From: Xestospongia muta
Taxonomy: Eukaryota > Porifera > Demospongiae > Haplosclerida > Petrosiidae
NCBI GenBank assembly: GCA_963693285.1
Contig: OY848921.1
Coordinates: forward strand, 1,674,001-1,738,000
DNA: 64,000 bases
Reading direction: 5' to 3'
The notes below the pieces were generated by a model. That model saw only the letters and a program-made list of their open reading frames with translations, was not told where the DNA came from and did not search any database. A program made the position numbers and the translations under genes. Below, piece by piece: positions 52,045-62,995 of this stretch. How positions within the stretch are numbered: position 1 is the first letter of the stretch; every line of letters begins with the position of its first letter.

Positions 52045-52239
52045 TCAATAATTGTTATCTATAGTTCCTAAGGGTTCTCCATATTTCATTCTCTCACCAC
52101 ATTGTACTCTAAATTTAAAACTAGAAGGAGCCTCATACAATAAGACAACAGTTGATCCAAAATTGAACCCCCCCACGTGTTGACCTTTAAGGAGTTTCTC
52201 TCCGACTTTATCAAGATGTTTATCGGTATAAGTATCCAA
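52045..52239 (-). pseudogene. Phosphatidylserine decarboxylase 3' exon fragment (P3)
   Basis: It encodes GEKLLKGQHVGGFNFGSTVV then LLYEAPSSFKFRVQCGERM and DNNY, with the FGST motif retained. At about 52236 the PISD sequence stops abruptly and continues as DNA matching 40833 onward, so the exon is cut by the tandem-duplication junction and cannot be spliced. Confidence 0.72.
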
Positions 52240-52521
52240 ATAAGGTTATTATAGTAAAGTTATTTAAACTACTCACTGAATCATTAGCTGGTTGCTATCC
52301 ACTAGTATATGTACCAAGTTATTTGTACTATCAGTAATTGGATTCCATAGCATAATTGACTCATGTATTTTAAGCTATCAATTGTGTGGTTGATAAAAGT
52401 AACTTTAACTGACTTTTAACAGCTGCTAGCAATCTTCATAATACACTCATAAAATATGCTGACACAGCCAAGTTAGTATATACCAGTAGTTATTAACTAT
52501 ATCTTTGTCTCTATGTTGTAG
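52236..52521. repeat. Start of tandem-duplication unit 2 (matches 40833 onward)
   Basis: TCCAAATAAGGTTATTATAG and the following roughly 280 bp match 40833-41125 with small indels. Unit spacing is about 11,403 bp. Confidence 0.75.
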
Positions 52522-52863
52522 TGAGAATATAGTCAGAATACTTCACAATAAACTAATGAATATAGAGAGAGCATTTATTTTACCAGAAGGATTACCAGGA
52601 CGACCTTATTATAAGTAAGAAACAATACTTTATATATATGTACTTCACTTAAGAACAATGGTTGATCTTTCTATCTGTCCATTCTATTCTCTATCCATCC
52701 ATTCTTTCCTCTCTTTCTTTCTCCATATAGACATGTTATCTTTGCTCCTAGTTCAGTCAACTCATATTCAGGTGCTTCTTTTCCAGGAGTAGTAGATAGT
52801 ATCTTTAATGCTACAACATTCTATGCTACACAAACTATGAATCAATCCAGTGACGAGTGTTGA
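52522..52863 (+). pseudogene. NAALADase-like 3' exons, copy D with in-frame 54-bp deletion
   Basis: Exons 52522-52614 and 52731-52863 keep splice sites and phase. Compared with copies B and C, 54 bases (18 codons, LEDWNEVHHQLDIVAIHV region) are missing after FNATT near 52820, so the last helix of the dimerisation domain is lost. It ends at TGA 52861-52863. Confidence 0.72.
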
Positions 52864-53333
52864 ATGGTTTTAATTATGTGTAAACTATTGTAACTGAAGT
52901 TACTGAATGAAACTTAATGCGACAACATTATTTAAAAATTTAGTAACAGATATGACCTTTTAATATTTTAATTTTTAATAACCTTTTACGACATTTGAGG
53001 TTTTCTTCTCATTTTACTAAATATTATTAAACTATTTTTCTTGTGGTATAGAGTATTATCTTCTCATTATTCATAAGACATTCCTTAGAACCAAACTAAT
53101 CATTTTATTATATCAGTTGTAGCAGAAGTAATGTCCTTCATCTACTAACTGATTTAATATCTTGTATGTTACAAATGACTGTAGTGGTCCCATATATTTA
53201 TAATTATAAGGTGTTATCATTAATAACAAATATATAATACTGCAACTAATCAGTTATTAATTAATGAATATCTATAAATCAATATAATGTAATTAATGTT
53301 AATGTTTTGTATCTCCTAACTGATGACTTGTTA

Positions 53334-53531
53334 CTAAAAAAGAAAAAATACATTAAACATTATAATAATTATGAGGTTAACATATAGTATATATGACTTT
53401 CATGACAAATATTACTTTATTGAATGCTTTATAAAGGGAACATTAATTCATATCTAGTTTATATGTAATTGATATTGTTCTATTTATTATTACAATTAAT
53501 ATTTTCCTTATTTGTTTGTACCTTATCTTAC
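53334..53531 (-). other. Predicted 3'UTR intron of the 53538-59171 gene
   Basis: The donor TAGCAG|GTAAGATAAG directly follows the stop codon; the acceptor CTTTTTTAG is at 53334. It is equivalent to 41989-42185. Confidence 0.5.
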
Positions 53532-53537
53532 CTGCTA

Positions 53538-56500
53538 CTAATGAGCACATATCTCTTGTGTAATATGACTTTTCCAAAGTTCCTTTGTCATTGACATGGG
53601 TTCAACACGGCATCGATTGATCGCCCCTAGTGTAACCAAACGCTTTGTTATGGAATCAGCAATCCGTTGATAGTCCATCGCCCAATCACTCTTTGTCGTG
53701 GAATCAGCAGTTTGTTGATAGTCCTTCTTCACCAGTGTAAGACTCTCAGTTGTGGAATCAGCAATTTGTTGATAGTCCTTCTTCACCGGTGTAAGACTCT
53801 TAGTTATGGAATCAGCAATCTGTTGATAGTCCTTCTTTGCTGGTGTAACCTGACTCCTCATCATTTTCATCAGATCAGCTTTAGCTTGTTGAAGTAGTGA
53901 TATAATGTCATGATGACTTTGTTTATAAGCTATATCTAGAGGTGTCAGCCCTGACATGTCTCTTATAAGTGGATTAGCACCACCATCCAGTAGCTGTCTA
54001 ACAATATTTATATGTCCATAATAACTGGAAAAATGTAATGCTGTAATATCAGTGGGAGTTTGATCATTAATATTAACTTGAGCTTTCAATAACTCTGTCA
54101 CAACTTTATTATGCCCTTTAAAAGAGGCTATCATAAGAGGTGTCCAACCATCATTATCAGCTAGGTTAGCATCTGCCCCATTGTTAAATAAGATGGAAAC
54201 AACTGAAGATAGATTGTTCTGGCTAGCAATATAAATAGCCGTTACTCCTTTTATGTTTTGCTTATTTACAAGAACTTTCTTCTCTAGTAGTAACTTAACA
54301 ACATCACCATGACCATTTTGACTGGCTATCATAAGAGGTGTCCAGCCATCATATGTGGTTACATTAGGGTCTGCCCCATTGTTAAGTAAGATAGAAACTG
54401 CAGAAGAGTCACCATTATGGCTAGCAATGGAAATGGCTGTTATTCCATTTTTGTCTTGGGTGTTTACTGGAACATTCTTCTTTAGTAATAACTCAATAAC
54501 ACCAACATGACAATTCTTAGTTGCAATCATAAGAGGTGTCCAACCATCATTTGTGGTTACGTTAGGTTCTGCCCCATTGTCAAGTAAAATCGAAACTACA
54601 GAAGATTGACCATACTGGCTAGCAATATAAATGGCAGTTGCTCCTTCTTTGTTTTGGGTATTTACAGGAACTTTCTTCTCTAGTAATAACTTAACAACAT
54701 CACCATGACCATTTTGACTGGCTATCATAAAAGGTGTCCAGCCATCAATGCTAACTAGGTTTGGGTCTGCCCCATTGTTAAGTAAGGTAGAAACTATAGA
54801 AGAGTGACCATTCTGGCTAGCAATAATAATGGCCGTTGCTCCATTTTTGCTTTGGGTATTTATTGCAATATTCTTCTCTAGTAATAACTCAACAACATTA
54901 TTATGATTGTTCTGAATGGCTATCATAAGAGGTGTCCAACCATCATTTGTAGTTACGTTAGGGTCTGCCCCATTGTCAAGTAAGACAGAAACAACAGAAT
55001 AGTGGCCATTCTGGCTAGCAATATAAATGGCACTTATTCCTTCTTTGTTTTGGGTATTTACAGGGACTTTTTTCTCTAGTAATAATTCAACAGCATTGGC
55101 CTGACCTGTGAGACTGGCTACTATAAGAGGTGTTGTGCCATCATTGTCAGCTAGGTTTGGGTCTGCCCCATTGTTAAGTAAGGTAGAAACTATAGAAGAG
55201 TGACCTTTATGGCTAGCGATACAAATAGCTGTTACTCCTTTTTTGTTTTGGGTATTTACAGGAACTTTTTTCTCTAGTAATAACTCAACAACATTGCCAT
55301 GACCAGTTAGACTGGCTACTATAAGAGGTGTTGAGCCACCATTGGTAGCTAGGTTTGGGTCTGCCCCATTGTTAAGTAAGGTAGAAACTATAGAAAAGTG
55401 ACCTTTCTGGCTAGCAAGATAAATAGCTGTTATTCCATATCTGGCTTGGGTATTTATTAGAACATTCTTCTTTAGTAACAATTCAATGACGTCACAGTGA
55501 CCATTTTGACTGGCTATAATCAGAGGTGTTCCACCATCATTATTAGCTAGGTTAGGATCTGCTCCATTGTTAAGTAATATAGAAACAACAGAAGAGTCGC
55601 CATTATAGCTAGCAATATAAATGGCTGTTGTTCCATTTTTGCCTTGGTAATTTACTGGAACATTCTTCTCTAGTAATAACTCAACAATACCATCGTAACG
55701 ATTCATACTTGCAATCATAAGAGGTGTCAAGTCATCATTACTAGCAAGGTTAGGATCTGCTCCATTGTTAAGTAAGATAAAAACAACAGAAGAGTGACCA
55801 TTTTGGCTAGCAATATAAATGGCAGTTACTCCTTCTTTGTTTTGGGTATTTACAGGAACTTTCTTCTCTAGTAATAACTCAACAACACCAGCATGACCAT
55901 TCTTACTTGCAATCATAAGAGGTGTCCAACCATCATTATCAGGTAGGTTAGCATCTGCTCCATTGTTAACTAAGATAGAAACTACAGAAGATTGACCATT
56001 CTGGCTAGCAATATAAATGCCAGTTACTCCTTCTTTGTTTTGGGTATTTACAGGGACTTTGTTTTCTAGTAATAACTTAACAACATTGTCATGACCAGTG
56101 AGACTGGCTGCCATAAGAGGTGTCAAGCCATTATTTTTAGCTAGATTAGGGTCTGCCCCATTGTTAAGTAAGGTAGAAACAACAGAAGAGTGACCATTTT
56201 GGCTAGCAATATAAATGGCAGTTGCTCCTTCTTTGTTTTGGGTATTTACAGGAACTTTCTTCTCTAGTAATAACTCAACAACACCAATGTGACCATTCTG
56301 ACTTGCTATCATAAGAGGTGTCCAGCCATCATCTGTAACTATGTTAGGCATTGCCCCATTGTTAAGTAAGATAGAAACGACAGAAGAATGACCATTTTGG
56401 CTAGCAAGATAAATGGCTGTATTTTCTTCTTTGTTTCGGGCATTTACAGGAACTTTCTTCTCTAGTAATAACTTAACAACATCAACATGACCATTCTGAC

Positions 56501-59171
56501 TTGCTATCATAAGAGGTGTCCAGCCATCATTAACAGGTAGATTAGCATCTGCCCCATTGTTAAGTAAGGTCGAAACGACAGAAGAATGACCATTCTGGCT
56601 AGCAATACAAATCGCAGATACTCCTTCTTTGTTTTTGACATTTACAGGAACTTTCTTCTGCAGTAATAACTCAACAACATTGTTATGACCATTTACACTG
56701 GCTACAATAAGAGGTGTCCAGCCATCATTTGTAGCTATGTTAGGATCTGCCCCATTGTTAAGTAAAATAGAAACGACAGAAAAGTGACCATTCTGGCTAG
56801 CAAGATAAATAGAGGTTGCTCCATTTTTGACTTGGGAATTTACTGGAATATTCTTCTCTAGTAATAACTCAACAACATTACCATGACCAGTGAGACTGGC
56901 TGCCATAAGAGGTGTCAAACTATCATTATTAGCTAGGTTAGGGTCTGCCCCATTGTTAAGTAAGGTAGAAACTATAGAAAAGTAACCATTATGGCTAGCA
57001 ATACCAATAGCTGTTTCTCCTTCTTTGTTTTGGGTATTTACAGGAACTTTCATCTCTACTAATAACTCAACAACATCACCATGACCAGTGAGACTGGCTG
57101 CCATAAGAGGTGTCGAGCCACCATTGTTAGCTATATTAGGGTCTGCTCCATTGTCAAGTAAGTTAGAAACAACTGAAGAGTGACCATTATGACTAGCAAT
57201 ACAAATAGCTGTTGCTCCATTTCTGGCTTGGGTATTTATTGAAACATTCTTCTCTAGTAATAACTTAATGACATTACCATGACCATTTTGACTGGCTGCC
57301 ATAAGAGGTGTTGCACCATCATTATTAGCTAGGTTAGGATCTGCCCCATTTTTAAGTAAGGTAGAAACTATAGAAGAGTGACCTTTATGGCTAGCAATAT
57401 AAATGGCTGTTACTCCTTCTTTGTTTTGGATATTTACAGGAACTTTTTTCTCTAGTAATAACTCAACAACTTCACCATAACCAGTGAGACTAGCTGCCAT
57501 AAGAGGTGTTGAGCCATCATTGTTAGTTAGGTTAGGGTTTCCTTCATTGTTAAGCAAGGTAGAAACTATATAATAGTGACCATTGTGACTAGCGAAATAA
57601 ATGGCCGTTATTCCTTTTTTGTTTTGGGTATTTACACGAACATTCTTCTTTAGTAATAAATTAACAACATCATCTTGACCATTTTGACTGGCTTGAATAA
57701 GAGGTGTTGTACCATCATTGTTAGCTAGGTTAGGATCTATCCCATTACTAAGTAAGGTAGAAACAACTGAAGAGTGACCATATTTACTAGCAACGTGTAA
57801 CACAGTGCTACCATTATCCTTTTTTATTTTAGATAAAGCAGATATTACTGTTTCACCTGACTGTGTTAGTAGGTTAGGATTACCACCTATTTCAAGAAGA
57901 AGACATATAGCAGAAAGAGGACCACCAGATTGAACTGCTCTCAACAGAGCTGAGTCAAATGTCATGTCATCTTGTGAGTCTTTATTGTTAAAGACTACAA
58001 TAGTACCTACTGTTAATGAGATGACTCCAATTGCTTTTAACATTTCACTTTCAAGTTTGGACAATCTCTCTGTCAGCATGAAGAAAGCTATGACTTCAGG
58101 AACACTCCACACAACACACATACAACCTTCATTGACAGAAATAACATAAAGAGAATCTGCATATTCTTCAAAAACGAGCTTTACCAGATCTTCAAAATGC
58201 TTTAGCTTGACATCTAGCCACATTTTCTTCACTTTCAATGCTACCTTAACTTTACTTGGAATCTTTTGTTCTATCTTATCAATAAGATTTCTCATTTCTG
58301 TTGACTCTTTGAATGTTATCATTTCATCTCGATATTTCTGTACTTCAACTGGTAATTCAGTGTCAGAAAGAAAGTTATGAATTATTCTTTGTAGAAGTCC
58401 ACATTTAAGAAAATCCCATTTGGTGTGTAGTATATCAAATACTCTGTTATATATGATACATTGGGCTTCATCTGGTGAAGTTTTGACATCTACTCTATTT
58501 TCTTTCAAGTATCGAAGCAACGGTAAAAGATTATCTGGATCTCTTTCTAAAGATGTCTGTGTTCTTGAAACTAACATAGCAAATTTGTCTACTAAGTTAG
58601 TAATGCCTTCAACTATCTCTTTTTCAATTGGTAATGGTTCTTCCTCTTCAATTTTAGAGTTACTAGTTGGATATTGGTCATCATTTGTTGAAGTTGATGG
58701 CATTTTTTCTAGCACAATGAATTGATGGTCATTAATGATGGGATCATGTGTGCTAGTAAAATATTGACCATTACTTACAATGCTATGCTCTTCATTTTGT
58801 GAAGTAGTTAGTACTTGATCTACAGCATACTTTTGTTTTAATGTTCTTAGCAGGATTGACTTTTTTTTTGATGGCACTTGATCTAGAATCTTAGTATACT
58901 TTTTTCTGATATTCTCAGCAAGTCTAGGGTTCACTTCTTCTACAGCATCAGCTATAGTACGCCATGAATGTACAGTTTTGGCTTGATTCAGCCATTTTTT
59001 TAGACAATGATTTTTGCGATTCTGAATACCTCCATTTGGATAACATTCTTTGGCATCCTGAATAATATGATCAGGTAACTTGAGATATATAGCTAGTTCT
59101 TCCCATTCAGATATTTCTTTCAGTTCACGACATAAAAGAAAAAGAGTAGGTGGACTGATATTATCAGACAT
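53538..59171 (-). CDS. Death-ankyrin protein with C-terminal DYQQIADS repeats, 1,877 residues
   Basis: The start MSDNISPPTLFLLC at 59171 follows an acceptor CAATACCAG. The Death domain covers residues about 1-95 (EWEELAIYLKLPDHIIQDAK; KTVHSWRTIADAVEEVNP). A Ser/Thr/Glu-rich linker and the conserved helical domain (DFLKCGLLQRIIHNFLSD; EGCMCVVWSVPEVIAFFML) run to about 400. About 41 ankyrin repeats cover 405-1755. The C-terminal 120 residues contain four units of the type VKKDYQQIADSITKSLT, then a basic end, ITQEICAH. The N-terminal 400 residues are nearly identical to the truncated gene at 4064-5383. Its ankyrin repeats most resemble those of the 42225-50825 gene. Confidence 0.9.
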   Translation of the reverse strand: MSDNISPPTLFLLCRELKEISEWEELAIYLKLPDHIIQDAKECYPNGGIQNRKNHCLKKWLNQAKTVHSWRTIADAVEEVNPRLAENIRKKYTKILDQVPSKKKSILLRTLKQKYAVDQVLTTSQNEEHSIVSNGQYFTSTHDPIINDHQFIVLEKMPSTSTNDDQYPTSNSKIEEEEPLPIEKEIVEGITNLVDKFAMLVSRTQTSLERDPDNLLPLLRYLKENRVDVKTSPDEAQCIIYNRVFDILHTKWDFLKCGLLQRIIHNFLSDTELPVEVQKYRDEMITFKESTEMRNLIDKIEQKIPSKVKVALKVKKMWLDVKLKHFEDLVKLVFEEYADSLYVISVNEGCMCVVWSVPEVIAFFMLTERLSKLESEMLKAIGVISLTVGTIVVFNNKDSQDDMTFDSALLRAVQSGGPLSAICLLLEIGGNPNLLTQSGETVISALSKIKKDNGSTVLHVASKYGHSSVVSTLLSNGIDPNLANNDGTTPLIQASQNGQDDVVNLLLKKNVRVNTQNKKGITAIYFASHNGHYYIVSTLLNNEGNPNLTNNDGSTPLMAASLTGYGEVVELLLEKKVPVNIQNKEGVTAIYIASHKGHSSIVSTLLKNGADPNLANNDGATPLMAASQNGHGNVIKLLLEKNVSINTQARNGATAICIASHNGHSSVVSNLLDNGADPNIANNGGSTPLMAASLTGHGDVVELLVEMKVPVNTQNKEGETAIGIASHNGYFSIVSTLLNNGADPNLANNDSLTPLMAASLTGHGNVVELLLEKNIPVNSQVKNGATSIYLASQNGHFSVVSILLNNGADPNIATNDGWTPLIVASVNGHNNVVELLLQKKVPVNVKNKEGVSAICIASQNGHSSVVSTLLNNGADANLPVNDGWTPLMIASQNGHVDVVKLLLEKKVPVNARNKEENTAIYLASQNGHSSVVSILLNNGAMPNIVTDDGWTPLMIASQNGHIGVVELLLEKKVPVNTQNKEGATAIYIASQNGHSSVVSTLLNNGADPNLAKNNGLTPLMAASLTGHDNVVKLLLENKVPVNTQNKEGVTGIYIASQNGQSSVVSILVNNGADANLPDNDGWTPLMIASKNGHAGVVELLLEKKVPVNTQNKEGVTAIYIASQNGHSSVVFILLNNGADPNLASNDDLTPLMIASMNRYDGIVELLLEKNVPVNYQGKNGTTAIYIASYNGDSSVVSILLNNGADPNLANNDGGTPLIIASQNGHCDVIELLLKKNVLINTQARYGITAIYLASQKGHFSIVSTLLNNGADPNLATNGGSTPLIVASLTGHGNVVELLLEKKVPVNTQNKKGVTAICIASHKGHSSIVSTLLNNGADPNLADNDGTTPLIVASLTGQANAVELLLEKKVPVNTQNKEGISAIYIASQNGHYSVVSVLLDNGADPNVTTNDGWTPLMIAIQNNHNNVVELLLEKNIAINTQSKNGATAIIIASQNGHSSIVSTLLNNGADPNLVSIDGWTPFMIASQNGHGDVVKLLLEKKVPVNTQNKEGATAIYIASQYGQSSVVSILLDNGAEPNVTTNDGWTPLMIATKNCHVGVIELLLKKNVPVNTQDKNGITAISIASHNGDSSAVSILLNNGADPNVTTYDGWTPLMIASQNGHGDVVKLLLEKKVLVNKQNIKGVTAIYIASQNNLSSVVSILFNNGADANLADNDGWTPLMIASFKGHNKVVTELLKAQVNINDQTPTDITALHFSSYYGHINIVRQLLDGGANPLIRDMSGLTPLDIAYKQSHHDIISLLQQAKADLMKMMRSQVTPAKKDYQQIADSITKSLTPVKKDYQQIADSTTESLTLVKKDYQQTADSTTKSDWAMDYQRIADSITKRLVTLGAINRCRVEPMSMTKELWKSHITQEICAH
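53653..53865. repeat. Coding minisatellite, about 54-bp units (18 residues)
   Basis: GAATCAGCA starts recur at 53653, 53701, 53755 and 53809 (spacing 48, 54, 54). Each encodes a DYQQIADS-containing unit. The tandem paralogue has only one unit, so the repeat expanded after duplication. Confidence 0.85.
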
Positions 59172-59179
59172 TGTGAATC

Positions 59180-59960
59180 GTTACTGGTATTGAAAAAGCT
59201 AACAGTTGTTATGTCAAAGTAGATGTTGAGGTAATTGAGATTGGTATAGAGATGGTTAACAGTTGCTATGTTACAGTAGATATTGAGGCTTATTGAGATT
59301 GGTAATGAGAATGCTAACAGTTAGTATGTCACAGTAGATATTGAGGCAATTGAGACTGGTATTGAGAATGCTAACAGCTGTTATGTCAGAGCAGATATTG
59401 AGGCTTGTTGAGACTGGTATAGAGAACACTAACAGTTGCTATGTTACAGTAAATATTGTGGCAATTGGGATTGGTATAAAGAACGTTAATAGTTGCTATG
59501 TTACAGTAGATATTGAGGCAATTGAGACTGGTATTGAGAACGCTAATAGTTGTTACGTCAGAGCAGATGTTGAGGATTGTTGAGACTGGTATTGAGAATG
59601 TTAATAGTCAGTATGTCACAGCAGATATTGAGGCAATTGAAACTGGTATTGAGAATGCTAACAATCGTTACATCAGAGTAAATATTGAGGCTTATTTACA
59701 CTGGTATAGAGAATGCTAACAGTTGCTATGTCACAGTGGCAATTGGTATTGGTATTGAAAATGCTAACAGTCGCTGTGTCACAGTAGATATGAGTTTTGT
59801 TGAGACTGGTATTGAGAACACTAATAGTCACTTTGTCACAGCAGATATTGAGGCTTGTTTACACTGGTATAGAGAATGCTAACAGTTGCTATGTCACAGT
59901 AAATATCGTGGCAATTGGGATTGGTATAGAGAATGCTAATAGCTGCTATGTTACAGTATG
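59180..59960. repeat. Minisatellite of about 55-60 bp units in the 5'UTR intron (copy 4)
   Basis: About 14 units, nearly colinear with 5395-6260 but with unit losses. It lies between the ATG at 59171 and the donor at 60207. Plus-strand frames across it are repeat artefacts. Confidence 0.9.
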
Positions 59961-60207
59961 ATTGTTTTTGCTAAGACTATAGGGCCCTAGCACTGATGTA
60001 TCACTTATATTAATAGAGATACAGAACAACAAGTAGATATCTTGGTTACTTATGACTAATGTAGAGAAAACCACTGACCGTGATAACAGATCTCTCTTAA
60101 TTAGTCTTATTAAACTCTTGTTATTTTGAGATAGCAGCTTAGATTGCAAATTTAAAACTGTTAAAAACTATAAATGAATAAATGTGAGAGGATTTGAGAG
60201 AACTTAC

Positions 60208-60255
60208 CAGAAGAGCAGCCCCACCCTTTTGAAAACAACAAAATTAAGGTGGGGC
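60208..60255 (-). promoter_or_regulatory. Putative 5'UTR exon end with perfect hairpin (copy 4)
   Basis: Arms GCCCCACC (60218-60225) and GGTGGGGC (60248-60255) enclose a 22-base loop. Ten bases from the arm is the donor CTTCTG|GTAAGTTC at 60207/60208. It belongs to the 53538-59171 gene. Confidence 0.5.
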
Positions 60256-60538
60256 AGGGGCGTTCATTAAAATTAACCCTTTGTTTACTCCTATGCTACA
60301 AAATGTAAAAGCTGAGGTAAACACGGAGGAAGTTAGGCATGAGTTTCTATCATTGATATCTAATATCAAAGTACTTTATAAAGGGCTTAGTTGTAGGCTG
60401 TAGTTATACAGTGAGAATTTGTATCTAATTGAAGTACAGACATGCTCATATTAGATTTTGAGTTTTATTTTTAAAATTCAGCACAAAATTAATGGAAATT
60501 GATTCATATAATTATTATCAATAATTTGAAAATATTCA

Positions 60539-60760
60539 TTAATTGTTATCTATAGTTCCTAAGGGTTCTCCATATTTCATTCTCTCACCACATTGTACTC
60601 TAAATTTAAAACTAGAAGGAGCTTCAAACAATAAGACAACAGTTGATCCAAAATTGAACCCCCCCACATGTTGACCTTTAACGAGTTTCTCTCCTACTTT
60701 ACCAATATGTTTGTCAGTATAAGTATGAACACAATGGTTAGTATATATTACACTATACAT
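60539..60760 (-). pseudogene. Phosphatidylserine decarboxylase 3' exon fragment (P4)
   Basis: Nearly identical to P1 at 6793-7014, with the same 5' deletion. It encodes GEKLVKGQHVGGFNFGSTVV, then LLFEAPSSFKFRVQCGERM and GTIDNN. No other PISD exons are near. Confidence 0.7.
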
Positions 60761-60764
60761 AATG

Positions 60765-62990
60765 TATTTGATGTACCATTCATTGTATACTTTTAATCCA
60801 TCTATATCATTTTGGATCCAACTTTTAATATTAATAGTTTAACTTTCCTTCAAGTAAATAATATATTAGAGAGAAGAACTATTAGTAATGTATTTGCTGT
60901 TATTTATGGAAAAGTAGAACCAGGTTAGTTTAATAGGAACTGTTGTACTACTATATATATCTCTCTCTCTCACTTGGACACACAGCATATAAGAATTTGG
61001 TAACACTAGTTGGCCCTTTGTCATACATTTTAAGTAAATATTGATTACAATAATATCTTTTACATTCACTTCATGTTTATGCTTTAGGTAGCTTGTCTCT
61101 GTGATAATTTCCAGACTGTCTATAAACAGTGGAAGAACCACTCCCACTCTTTAAAACCAAAGTTTTTATTTTATAATTGTCACATGATTATCACATGTCT
61201 TACTGTAGGATTGGTAATTTAGGATCTGGAAGTAACTATGCTTTCTTTATTCAGAGAGTAAGAGTGACCAACTATGACTTAAGGTACAGGGTACTGCATG
61301 GTTGTTGACATCCATTAGTTACACAACCTATCTAGAGGGTAGTTCTGACTTATAGTATAAATTAATATATCGTAACTAATTTATCACTAACATTTCCACT
61401 ACTAAAGTATTTATTATTATTGTATTCAGTATCATGACAATCATACAATGTTATCACTGTCCTACACATATTGTTACTCCACCCTTGGTAACTATGGTAA
61501 GTATGTCAAAATATACTTCTTTAGAAATGTGATATTGTTTAGTGCTGCTATTATACAGTTATTAATACTGTTGTTTGTATGATTGACAAGAGTTTAATTA
61601 ACTGCACTTGAGAATGAATGAGTAATGATGTATAATCATGTCACTGACCTTAGTATGGTTGTCTTGGTAACCACTTACCTCTTATATCATTATTGTATAA
61701 CATGATATAGTTTTACTAATGTGAATTGTTATGTAACAAACAATCAAGCAAACAGTTTTGGTCTGTTGTTATAGCAACTTGATGTTGAATAGTGGATCAT
61801 GATACTCTAATTGATATGTACATTAGTTACTTCAATTAATTTAATGAGGACTTACAACATCATTGGATAATGGCTACATCAACTGTTGTATGATGTAACT
61901 TTTGTTTGATGTATGGGAGTTAATAATGTGATGTGTTATACTTCTAATGTAGTTCAAGTTAATGGCATATTCTTACTATTATATGTTAGAATAGTATGTA
62001 ATTTTGTATTTGTAACTTTAAGAATCTGTATTATGAATGTGCATTAATAATAATTATTACTATCACACTTATAACATGTACTTATACTATGTGTACTATG
62101 CTCCTTTTGTTAGTAATTTATGTATAGTATTATTTCTATGGCAACAGTGAGTAGAGAGCTTGAGTGTATAGTGAATAATAGTCATTTTTCTATTTTAAAC
62201 ATGAACAGTTCTCACAATTCAACTCAATCATTTTCTTTTATATCTTTAAACAGAATATTTTACATCACGAGAGTACATTGGTTGCTGAGATGACACATCT
62301 TTGGTCATAATTTAAATACTATCTAACATAACAAATAATGGCATTATTAATATGAACAGACTTCTATATATAGCATATATGTACTATATATGAACTGGCT
62401 TTAATCTGTTTGGTTCTGTTAGATATTATGAACATTACTATTATGACTCTCTACTAGTTATTAGTACTGTTGATTTCTTTATTATCTAAATATCAAATGT
62501 CCACATAAGGAGAGATTTGTTCTTGCAGTGAGTGAGTCTGTACAAATCTGGGTGGGGTACTATTAATATTTATTATGTTGATTAAAATAATTCAATAAAA
62601 AAAAGTTTGAAAGGTTGTAGATTACAATAATTAATAATTAATTAATAATAATATTTCTATTTATATTATAAATATTGTGTCAAGTGATAAAAGTTTATGG
62701 ATAATAATATATTGATTAATTTTTTATAAATCATAATAAAAATATAAAAAGAGTTTACTTAACTTTAGATATCAAGTAATAATTAATATAATAAAGAGAC
62801 AAAGTACATAAGTGTTAAAGTGGATTACCAAAATATAATTCCTCTAGAATTATTGAGTCACTGAGTTATTATGTACAAGTCTCCTAAGAATATGTCTCTT
62901 CTCTAATCGGAATTGGTTTCTATAGAAGTAATAGAAAATAAAGTAATAATTAGTTAATTCAGAATTATAGTTTGGGTAATAAAGTTTAAC
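60765..62990. other. Intergenic, duplicate of 7.02-9.26 kb
   Basis: Colinear with 7015-9260, with microsatellite length changes and small indels. No gene is supported; the frame at 60866-61147 is not conserved in the other copy. Confidence 0.5.
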
Positions 62991-62995
62991 TTTAA

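Noticed and set aside
15990..59171. Bacterial symbiont origin for the ankyrin genes
   Set aside because: Spliceosomal-type introns in leader, 3' and GTPase/Hint positions, the animal-type Death domains and interspersed animal gene fragments all argue for the host genome.
60866..61147. 93-codon minus-strand frame (starts MGVVLPLFIDSL)
   Set aside because: The colinear duplicate at 7.1-7.4 kb does not keep this frame open, so it is not under coding constraint.
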